DNA of 64,000 nt from Solen grandis (lineage: Eukaryota > Mollusca > Bivalvia > Adapedonta > Solenidae): positions 58,073,789-58,137,788 of the forward strand of contig CM037777.1 of assembly GCA_021229015.1 (NCBI GenBank), in the 5' to 3' direction. Shown piece after piece: positions 57,001 to 64,000 of this stretch. Within the stretch, counting starts at the first letter, position 1. Each line of letters begins with the position of its first letter. The notes beneath the pieces are model-generated. The model made no database searches. It saw only the letters and a program-made list of their open reading frames with translations, and had not been told where the DNA came from. The translations under genes were made by a program, and so were the position numbers.

Positions 57001-60000
57001 ACAATCTTAATCTTCAAAACAGATAACAAATTTATTTTGAAAAGAAATATTTTGCGTTACCTTTAGGATCTAAATCTTCACGTAAAAGGGCCATTTAATG
57101 GCAGTTAATTTGGCCATTATGCAATGCCAACGGTTCCTTACTGGTTACTAGCAAGCTCTAGGAAAATCAAAAGAACTGTGCTTATTGGCTAGAGATAAGA
57201 GACTGGACTGTACTGTATGCAGCATGTGTAAGAATAAACTGAAGCTGATACATTTATGACAAACCTTATGCAACCGGTCGCTTACAGTCAGCTATGGAAT
57301 TGCCTTAGGACCATATAGCATGCTGTTCACGTGCTTCTTATACTTACATGGGTATACGTCAATATCGTGGTTTGTGACACTGACATACTTTCATAGCTAA
57401 CTGTAAGCGTACGGTTGCATGCGGTTTGTTATACTGAACGCACGCCTGGCTAAAAAAAAACTAACAATTGTCAAGCATTGGATTCCTCAGACACGAATTT
57501 ATAGGTTGTTATTTGCATCATCGTATACCAGAGTGAAACAAATATAGGTTGTTATTTGCATCATCGGTTTATCATTTGTAAATTAGCTTGTTGTAAATAT
57601 TTGGTTATTTACCTCGCGAATAACATGTACGTATTGGAATACTGGCAATATTCAGTGCACCAAATACACAAGTGTATCGTTACACCTCTACATTTTGCTA
57701 TTCTGTCAATAAATTTTCAGCAATCATCCCATAAATAACCAATGGTTCAGTCTAAAATGAAGAAGTTTAAAAAAATTTAAAACAAATTAAATAATTTCAA
57801 CAATTACAAGACACCTTAAAAAACCTATGTAATTTGGTGCTTTGTCTGTATGGAATCTAAAAACCTAATTTGATTTATATTGTTTAACCCTTTCCCTCAT
57901 AGAGGACACCATGAAAAGACCTATGCGAACAGCATAAAACCAGATCAGCCTGCAAGTAACTCGCAGGCTGATCAGGTTTTATGCTGTTCGCTGCTCCTCA
58001 GTGGTCTGGAAATAAGGATTTTGTAATTAAATTTGGTACGGTTTAACTGTGGTTTTCTGCAGATCAGGCTTTATGTGATACCTTTTGAGGGCGTCAAAAT
58101 GAGTATATATGAGGGAAAGGGTTAACTGACATTGAAGTGATATGCTTTCCTGTTGTGAATGAAAGACTCTATCTCAGAGATAAGCATAGTGCTTAAACAG
58201 TTTTTTTTTTTGTCCTTTTTCAGTGATCCTAGATGCTTTAAAACCTTGAGCTCACTGACTCATTTTCAGTACTTTTCACAGGCTGAAACCGTTACAGCCC
58301 TTGAAAATTGTGTGCCTGACAGTTTTTGCCTCAACAATGAGAACATTACTGGTGCCTAAATATTGTACCAACAAAAAAATTATTGTACCAGCAAAAAAAA
58401 CATTGCCATACTAAGTATAATATTATGTTTCATATGATATTCAGTACTTTAGCCCAACAAATAAATCATAGGTTTATGGTAAAACTGAAGAATAATTTAG
58501 CTGACAGAAATAAACGCGCTGTGTGGTTTCTTTTTTTTCTTCTGCAATTCATGGAGGTGTGAATTGTCAGGAATATTTCACCCTTGCACAAACACTTCCA
58601 GTGTTAATGCAAATAAGATGTAATTTTCCTGTCATGTCATACGATGATAAACCCCAGGTAATTGACATCCATTCTCAAAATGTTTTCTCCTCTAAAATGA
58701 TGTCATGAAATATGAATTTGTGTCCACACTAAACAAGCACACAGCGTTTGCAACTGCACTAGAACGAGAATTGTTATTGATTGAAACTTATTCATGTAAC
58801 ATTGACTGGAAGAAACAAAGTTTTAAAGCTTATTTAAACTCTCTAAATGGTTCCTGGGTTTGGACCAGTACTTGGTGTCTGGGTCATGGATATAAAAAAT
58901 CCTTCCCCCGGTATTGGGTTTGAATCAACAATTTTTATGCTTCCAGAAGGGAGAGCATATAGTTGCTACTTTGTCCGTCCAGCCGTTCGTTCGTCCGTCC
59001 ATCTGTCATAATTTTGTCCTGAGCATATAAACTATAAGAGGTAACAACATGAAACTTCATAGGTAGATAGAAGTGCAGTGTACAAGAACCATAATTCTGT
59101 TTGCATTTTTTAGGAGTTATTTTCCTTTTTTTATTTTCATACTTAAATTTTGTCCAGATCTCATATAGTATAATAAAGTACCCGTCAAGAGACAATGTGC
59201 AGTTCGGGAGCATCCACCGGTTCTGCCGGCACTTGTTACATCTGCAGTCATGTACTGTACCGCTAGCGTGCAGCAAGTTTTTTTATCTACATAGATGAAC
59301 ACCAAACTTTATCATGTCATTAGTTCAGGTCTTTGTATGTACTAAAACTCCTACATACAGGGAGGAAGTAGCTGTGCATACCGTCAGTTTGTTTTCCTGC
59401 TGCTAATATTGTCAATGCTGAACCAGTATTTTGTTTTTGCCACTCAGCACTTTTTGTCATGCTATTTCTCTCTGTAATGAACTGTGTATGAGCAAGTTGT
59501 GCCATGTAACAATACTTCCAATTTTTTTGCCTTGTATGATGGAGAGTTTAATGATGAGACGTTGACACATTTATAACTAATGTCTGACTCAAATTCCATC
59601 GCTACACACGCCATCAGAAGACATTCTTTTGTATTATTTTCAGCATCCATTGCAATCGGTATACCGACAATACAGCGTGATAACGTGGAATACCTGTCTC
59701 AGACTGTCAAGTCGCTCATCGATGGAATGACGCCAGATGAGCGGGAGATGTGCCTTATCATAGTGTTTGTGGCAGAGGTAAGTAGGTCAATCACACAGGT
59801 TACGTATGTAGGTCAGTCACACAGGTTACGTAGGACATAATGTATATTAGCCCCAATTTCGTCAAACTCTGATAATTAAACTTGTATTAGGGTCGTATTA
59901 TGCTAAATAAATATCAATATTAAACCTACCAATTCCAAAATTTTTTTTTTTTTAAAAGGGAAAAACTGCGGGATTTATCAGGGTCTTCTCTGTTTGCTCA

Positions 60001-60905
60001 TACAATACTGTAGCTTAGACACAGACACAGACTGCTCAGCAAAAAAATATCCATAAAACTACTTCATATGCCTTATTAAAGTTAAATCTAAATACTCCAA
60101 GTCGTAAATGTGCATGAATATTCATCAGTTAAATAGTTAAGTGATTTTTTTAAAATATAAATGTTTTTTGTATAAATGATTTTTGTTGGTTCCTAATCCT
60201 GAATTTTTATTTTTATTATTTTTTTTTTAATGCTTATAATGGTAGATATTGGTGTCTTTCACTTGGCAAATTATCTGTTTGGTTAGAAGTCTCATACATT
60301 ACAGGATTTATCAAAAATAACTCCAGAAAATCAGATATGTTGTGAAGTAACCTCCCAAGGACACAGTTTCACATTAAGTTCTTTAAGTTATTATTCTAAG
60401 AAAGTATTTCAAAAAAATGTATCGGCATTAGCTTGATGATTAAAAATAGACCCAGGTCTTGGTAAATTAAAAGTATTTCTAGTACAATATCATTCCTCTC
60501 TAACTCTTTAGCTGACTTCAATACCTCGTCAAAGGATACATTTAGTTCAGAATCAATTAGTCTTGTATGCTTCGTGTTGAGTTTTCCAGTGAATAAACAT
60601 TTCCTCAATGTCTAAACTGTGCAGAACAATTTTAGTTAGGCTTGTCAGTTTATTTTTGCAAATTGCGTTCAGGAAATGAATTTATCAGCTATAGAGATTC
60701 CTCCAATCGGACAGATTATGAGAAAGTCAGTGGTTCAGAATGGGCGGAAATAGTTCCAAGATATGCACACTGTCTACGGATGCACTGTTAATTAGCTGAT
60801 TGTGTGTAGACACCGAGGGAAAATAGATTAAACTGGTTGATTTTTTGCCTTTCAGCCTTGGAATAAAGCCTACGCAGAAAAGGTTGGGAGCAAACTCAGT
60901 GAAGA
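44920..60905 (+). CDS. Alpha-1,3-mannosyl-glycoprotein 4-beta-N-acetylglucosaminyltransferase (MGAT4 family, GT54), partial
   Basis: Adds a beta-1,4-linked GlcNAc to the alpha-1,3-mannose arm of N-glycans in the Golgi lumen, starting a branch. Three internal exons join in frame to 118 residues. They align along MGAT4A: LHLPSIFTYLPHL with LQVPSIYYHLPHL, SLKPV with SLQPA, ASIAIGIPTIQRDNVEYL with VSIVMGIPTVKREVKSYL, TVKSLIDGMTPDE with TLHSLIDNLYPEE, and LIIVFVAE with VIVVFIGE. This covers the end of the stem and the start of the catalytic domain. The signal-anchor exon, the coiled-coil stem, the acidic metal-binding motif and the C-terminal domain are not in view. MGAT4A/B, C or D cannot be told apart from this part. 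Confidence 0.9.
45478..45775. repeat. Tandem repeat, 71-79-bp unit, about 4 copies
   Basis: CACCTTGGCTAAAGGGCCAC then TGTTTCCTGTTTCCTTCCTG recurs from about 45521, 45592, 45671 and 45750. The last two full units share CTATCTAAGATAGGTTTGAC. Confidence 0.85.
45776..46041 (-). mobile_element. Family B MITE, copy 11, degraded
   Basis: GCAAATAGAGCAGACCCAGA, TATCAGGGTCTCCCC and TACATGAATATTTAAAGGAT are family B phrases. Ends lost. Confidence 0.5.
47833..48102 (+). mobile_element. tRNA-derived SINE, family 1, third copy
   Basis: A box TGGCTGAGTGG, B box GGTTTGATC, body GATACTGAAGTGTGGCAGCA and end GGGACATTAAACCCAGCAAA. Preceded by a (GA)n run. Confidence 0.75.
48950..51812 (+). mobile_element. Helitron-like non-autonomous element carrying the 452-bp satellite
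   Basis: The right end has a perfect 8-bp hairpin (TCATTCGT, TTTC, ACGAATGA at 51786-51805), then CAT and CTAG (51809-51812), followed by T. That is the standard Helitron 3' end and insertion between A and T. The left end is uncertain; an A|TC at 48949-48951 and a (TTA)n run at about 48979-48999 precede the satellite. No Rep/helicase coding is present. Confidence 0.6.
49111..51720. repeat. Satellite: six tandem 452-bp units with arrays of TGACGTCA
   Basis: The phrase CAGCACCCT starts units at 49111, 49563, 50015, 50467, 50919 and 51371, exactly 452 bases apart each time; the last unit is partial and diverged. Each unit has two groups of CRE palindromes (two, then up to three TGACGTCA), 23 exact octamers in total. 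Within a group the octamers are 10 bp apart. Confidence 0.95.
52108..52349 (+). mobile_element. Family A hairpin MITE, copy 8
   Basis: Full length; right end has one change (GAAAGTGTTAA). One extra hairpin mismatch (GCAAG for GCGAG). Confidence 0.9.
52398..52870. mobile_element. Family D repeat, fragmented
   Basis: GATGCTAAATTTTTTATTTG and TTGTTCTTTCTTCATTAGAT at the left, then after a 270-base interruption GGACTGTACTATTAGTTGCT and ACGATCAAACTGCATGGATA. The interruption includes (CT)n at about 52636-52658. Confidence 0.4.
53092..53176 (+). mobile_element. Family A hairpin MITE, copy 9, internal deletion
   Basis: Left end through the first hairpin arm and loop (CGAGTAACTCG), then directly GTTAA. 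The whole right half, including the second arm, is missing while the terminal TTAA remains. Confidence 0.75.
53269..53742 (+). mobile_element. Family B MITE, copy 12, split by a nested family A element
   Basis: TTAACCCTCTATCTATTCAT at the left, GTAAATGGTCAA at the right. A family A element in opposite orientation interrupts it at 53369-53610. Next to the insertion is a GTT/GCT trinucleotide run (53341-53368). Confidence 0.75.
53369..53610 (-). mobile_element. Family A hairpin MITE, copy 10 (nested, inverted)
   Basis: Full-length reverse-strand copy with intact hairpin; TTAA on both sides. Confidence 0.92.
54545..54738 (-). mobile_element. tRNA-derived SINE, family 3, second copy
   Basis: Shares GGAAACCGGAGAGCCTGGAG and ACCCACGTGTCTGGA with 22470-22716, but the B-box part of the head is deleted. 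Confidence 0.6.
55368..55455 (+). mobile_element. SINE fragment, family 1
   Basis: GTCTATGGCATGATACTGCA then GTGTGGCAGCACTTCATCTG match the family 1 body only. Confidence 0.5.
57254..57443. mobile_element. Family E foldback MITE, copy 2
   Basis: ATGCAACCGGTCGCTTACAG at the left mirrored by CTGTAAGCGTACGGTTGCAT at the right. Confidence 0.75.
57501..57563. repeat. Direct duplication of a 23-bp phrase with octamer motif
   Basis: ATAGGTTGTTATTTGCATCA then TCG occurs twice, 43 bases apart. Each holds ATTTGCAT, the POU-domain octamer. Confidence 0.8.
57884..58125 (+). mobile_element. Family A hairpin MITE, copy 11
   Basis: Full length, intact hairpin apart from GCAAG. Same TTTTGAGGGCGTCA subfamily as copy 7. 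Confidence 0.9.
58846..58941 (-). mobile_element. SINE fragment, family 3
   Basis: TTCCTGGGTTTGGACCAGTA and GGTATTGGGTTTGAATCAAC resemble 36893-37068. Confidence 0.45.
58942..59300. repeat. Dispersed repeat with TCCGTCC run
   Basis: GAGCATATAGTTGCTACTTT then a TTCGTTCGTCCGTCC run and AACAACATGAAACTTCATAG. This type of sequence is common in molluscan genomes as I recall; no coding is visible despite short open frames on both strands. Confidence 0.45.
59644..59777 (+). CDS. MGAT4 exon b (start of GT54 catalytic domain)
   Basis: Acceptor TATTATTTTCAG, donor GTAAGT, phase 1 in and 0 out, 134 nt. Reads ASIAIGIPTIQRDNVEYLSQ, then TVKSLIDGMTPDERE and ends IIVFVAE. GIPTxxR is the conserved opening strand of the GT54 fold. 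Confidence 0.95.
59778..60855 (+). other. MGAT4 intron between exons b and c
   Basis: Holds a partial family B MITE (59965-60139). It begins with a short direct repeat of GGTCAATCACACAGGTTACG. Otherwise AT-rich with no feature. Confidence 0.6.
59965..60139 (-). mobile_element. Family B MITE, copy 13, partial
   Basis: TATCAGGGTCTTCTCTGTTT, GCTCATACAATACTGTAGCT and GCATGAATATTCATCAGTTA are family B phrases. Left part missing. Confidence 0.65.
60856..60905 (+). CDS. MGAT4 exon c
   Basis: Acceptor TTTTGCCTTTCAG, donor GTAAGT, phase 0 in and 2 out, 50 nt. Reads PWNKAYAEKVGSKLSE. It follows IIVFVAE where MGAT4A has [20 protein letters not shown], a helix after the second strand. Confidence 0.85.
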
Positions 60906-62164
60906 GTAAGTATAGCTTCCAACAGCTGTCTCACAGAGAGATAGGGCTTTGTAGTTCAGGCACTGGGTTTGTAAATGTTTGGCTCAGCCCTGAGATTAAA
61001 TAAACCCTTATTGTAGTTTTATGTGTTGCTTACCCTAACATGCTTATCATACTTCAAGCTAGAAATATAAGCATTGTGAGGATACAGTGAAAATCTTTAT
61101 CTTGATAGTTTTAAAAAGAAATTCTGCCCACGTTAATGGCTCATCTTTTAGTCTTTTATCAGACAATCTGTGTACTTTGGACGTAATTGGGGTTTGTATT
61201 TGATATTTTAGCTCAATTTCAGAGAACCCAAGTAAATGTTTTATTAGTTAAGCTTAAAAAAAACTCCCAAAATGCATCAGATTTCATCATCATCCACATG
61301 AATAAAGGGCTACAATAAAAGGTGACCAGCTGCATCTCAGCCATTACTGTTCTATTCATTATTATGGAAGCATCATCTTTTGTATTTTAATGTTCAATTC
61401 TCTCATGCCCATGTGTTCATCATTGTTGTGACAGATGTCGTCTTTTCTTTACCCAGGGACATTCATTATACCTTTGCTTCTCCTTATGTGTTTAGTTAAC
61501 CATACCATAATGATAACATACATGTGTGTATACCACTGCATTTCTTTCAAACTGATCTTTTTCAACCATGTTTTTACCAAGAGTATTTGTCACCTGCAAT
61601 GATACTTCTAGCGTAGATCGACATGTTTCTCTTGGACATCTAGTTACAAATAATTATACATCACTAGAAATAGGATCGAATATGTTCCTGAGATTGACCA
61701 CACTTGTCTTTCTCTCTATATATAGATATGTATCTCAAATCCTATAGGAATAATAAATATCATCAATTGTCATTTGCAGCTTGTAAAACATTCATGTTTG
61801 CTTAAAGGAAAAGAAAAAAAAAGACATTACCATGAGATTAATAGAGAGGCTTAGTCTGCCAATATTGACATTGTAAGATACATCTTGGAGAGAGGATTGG
61901 TCAGAGACAAACGGTCATTTGCTTTATTTATGAGGTGAACCTTCAGACCAGTTGGATTATACATGATGTGGTATATGCTATGTTCAACATGCTTCTGTTG
62001 CCGCTGAAAGAATTTAAAAATTTACAACAATCAAGTTCATGAATTAAAGCTCAGTATTTTAAAATTTCACAGGAATCATTGTCTGCAGAATAAAAATTCT
62101 GGAATAATCTATTTTCATTAGCTTGACTATTCAAAAAATATGAGAGCTATTGCAGTCACCCTTG

Positions 62165-62690
62165 TGTTGATGTTGGTGATAGTGTTTGCATGCAAGTTAC
62201 TATCAAGCTTATATCTCAATAGCCATTCTTGGTGTTGACTTGAAAGTTTATGAATATGTTTAGGGGCATCAGACAACCAAGGTAGATAACCCTTGACTGA
62301 ATTAAATACAAGTTATGATCCCTTTCAAACTTAAAACATTTGGTTAATGTTGTGCATGCAATAGAAAATTTGGTTAAAGTTTTGCATGCAAGTTACTATC
62401 CAGCTTATATCTCAGAATTCATTTATGGTATTAACTTGAAAGTTTATGGGTAATTTTAAAGGGGCATCAGAAATTCTTTGACTGAATTTACCGGTACCAG
62501 TAATACAAATTATTGCCCTTTTCCAACTTGGATATTTTGGTTAAAGTTTTGCATGCACAGCGTTATTATGCTTATGTTTCAGTAACTAGGCATAGGATTG
62601 ATTTTTAGACTTCATAAACATATTAAGGGGTTTCAGACTATCAAGGTATATTATTTTTGACTATTATTATATACAGGGTATGTGAAGGGC
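62165..62690. repeat. Degenerate tandem repeat, about 150-200-bp unit, 3 copies
   Basis: GCATGCAAGTTACTATCAAG, GTTGACTTGAAAGTTTATG and GGGGCATCAGA recur, with TTGGTTAAAGTTTTGCATGC between units. Confidence 0.65.
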
Positions 62691-62775
62691 AAAAATTGAA
62701 ATCAATTTCATTTGATTTACAAACAAGAATTTCAAACAGTCGAGCATGCTGTCTTATGGACAGCTCTTGTTAACT

Positions 62776-63017
62776 TTAACCCTTTCCCTCATAGAGGACA
62801 CTATGAAAAGACCTATGCAAACAGCATAAAACCAGATCAGCCTGCGAGTAACTCGCAGGCTGATCAGGTTTTATGCTGTTCGCTGCTCCTCAGTGGTCTG
62901 GAAATGAGGATTTTGTAATTGAATTTGGTAAGGTTTAACTGTGGTTTTCTGCAGACCAGGCTTTATGTGGTACCTATTGAGTGCGTCAAAATGAGTCTAT
63001 ATGAGGGAAATGGTTAA
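62776..63017 (+). mobile_element. Family A hairpin MITE, copy 12
   Basis: Full length. Shares GACACTATG, GCAAACAGC and GCAGACCAGG with copy 13 and no other copy in the window. Confidence 0.92.
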
Positions 63018-63345
63018 GATGAAACAAAAACACCGGTATTGTTGGGTTTTCTTTTGTCGTTGCTATTTTATCATATCATCAAAGGCTCTTCTGAAATGCT
63101 TTTAAACATAAAAGCCAAGCTGCACAAAAGTGAGCATTTCCAGATGTACTGAGTATACATAAATTTCAATTTTGGCATCAGCAAGAACAACATTTCAGAG
63201 ATTACAGATGTAACTTTTTAAATGGTAACCAGTGATTTTTTTTCTCTATAACTGGTACCAATAAAAGGACCCATTCATAATTTAGAAGGGACCCATATTG
63301 ATTCACAATTCAAAAGTGCACCAATATATTTGATACAGGCATGGT

Positions 63346-63587
63346 TTAACCCTTTCCCTCATATAGACTCATTTTGACGCACTCAATAGGTACCACATAA
63401 AGCCTGGTCTGCAGAAAACCACAGTTAATCCTTACCAAATTTAATTACAAAATCCTCATTTCCAGACCACTGAGGAGCAGCGAACAGCATAAAACCTGAT
63501 CAGCCTGCGAGTTACTCGCAGGCTGATCTGGTTTTATGCTGTTTGCATAGGTCTTTTCATAGTGTCCTCTATGAGGGAAAGGGTTAA
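63346..63587 (-). mobile_element. Family A hairpin MITE, copy 13 (inverted)
   Basis: Full-length reverse-strand copy, TTAA at both ends. Faces copy 12 across 328 bases and shares its private substitutions. Confidence 0.92.
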
Positions 63588-64000
63588 ACCCTTTCTGTGC
63601 AGCTAAAATAATTTCAAAGGTGTTTCTCTTCCAAAATAACTCAGTTTCTTGAAAATATAAACCATTCCCTACCATTTTACAGAAAAATTACAAGCCCACG
63701 TTTTCTCCTCCCAATATCAGCAGAAATTTTTCTCAATTTTGAAAAAAAATGTAATTTTTCACAAATGAAGGGGTATTCACAATACAAGGAAAAATATCAC
63801 TGGTAAGACTGTAAATGCTTTTAAGACTCGAGATTGCTGCCAGACTGATTTAACAGTTCACTGATCTTACTTAAAGCATTTAATCTCAGATCAGACTAAT
63901 ATCAACAGTTTGTGAAGTATTTGATTGCATAGTTCGAGATTCTGAAATAAAAAATCAGTCAGACTTGGAAAACCCCATCACTGTGGAAAAGTCTATCACT

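Larger units (their letters stand above)
45090..59643 (+). other. MGAT4 large intron (14.6 kb)
   Basis: No exon recognised. Contains an 80-bp tandem repeat, family B fragments, a SINE, the 452-bp satellite with Helitron-like end, family A copies 8-11, family B copy 12, a family 3 SINE, a family E MITE and a TCCGTCCGTCC-type repeat. Stretches 46100-47640, 48110-48930 and 54740-57240 show little I can name. Confidence 0.6.
60906..64000 (+). other. MGAT4 intron running off the window
   Basis: No further exon recognised. Contains a degenerate repeat (about 62165-62690) and an inverted pair of family A elements. The rest is AT-rich. Confidence 0.6.

Noticed and set aside
59101..59298. Overlapping short open frames on both strands before MGAT4 exon b.
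   Set aside because: They fall in a dispersed TCCGTCC-type repeat and match no family.
62712..63675. Two open frames with identical peptide containing [20 protein letters not shown].
   Set aside because: They are translations of the two family A MITE copies, with no start conservation or length beyond the element.

Overview
This is eukaryotic, AT-rich, intron-dominated DNA carrying parts of two protein-coding genes, both on the + strand, in a dense background of short transposons. The repeat content suggests a bivalve mollusc, possibly a clam: hairpin-bearing TTAA elements, tRNA-derived SINEs ending in (CAAA)n, a Helitron-like element with internal tandem repeats, and AGGTCAAGGTCA-type repeats. 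That assignment is inference from the repeats and was not searched.

Gene 1 (458 to about 27032) encodes a DHHC-type protein S-palmitoyltransferase of the ZDHHC2/15/20 clade. I could place eleven exons with matching splice phases: 458-572, 9552-9578, 10213-10307, 12773-12899, 13230-13332, 15714-15834, 16190-16322, 17513-17639, 19775-19864, 24091-24206 and 26974-27032. They give 340 residues without exon 9 or 370 with it. The protein has four membrane segments, a complete zinc-binding DHHC domain and a TTxE-like motif. Exons 9 and 10 are a tandem duplication of the C-terminal [10 protein letters not shown] exon. A possible alternative last exon lies at 30407. A YY1-type motif at 120-131 marks a plausible TATA-less promoter.

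Gene 2 (44920 to beyond the window) is an N-acetylglucosaminyltransferase IV (MGAT4 family, GT54). Three internal exons are visible at 44920-45089, 59644-59777 and 60856-60905. Its 5' exons were not found. A 100-N assembly gap lies 262 bases upstream of the first visible exon, and the catalytic core continues past 64000.

Repeats fill the rest. Family A (13 copies, about 242 bp) is flanked by TTAA with CCCTTTCCCTCATA termini, as in piggyBac-type MITEs, and carries a near-perfect internal hairpin with 32-nt arms. Family B (about 230-280 bp, TTAACCCTTTACCTCAT ends) is older and twice hosts a nested family A copy. A decayed 4.7-kb transposon in intron 1 has inverted subterminal motif arrays and fragments resembling Helitron-type replication proteins. 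Intron 3 holds a 1.76-kb minisatellite of 26/28-bp units. The large MGAT4 intron holds six tandem 452-bp units carrying 23 exact TGACGTCA palindromes, next to a Helitron-like 3' end. Several SINE families, hAT-like and other MITEs and shorter tandem repeats are also present.

The two genes share the secretory/Golgi membrane system in a general sense (protein acylation and N-glycan branching), but nothing in the sequence links them beyond being neighbours.
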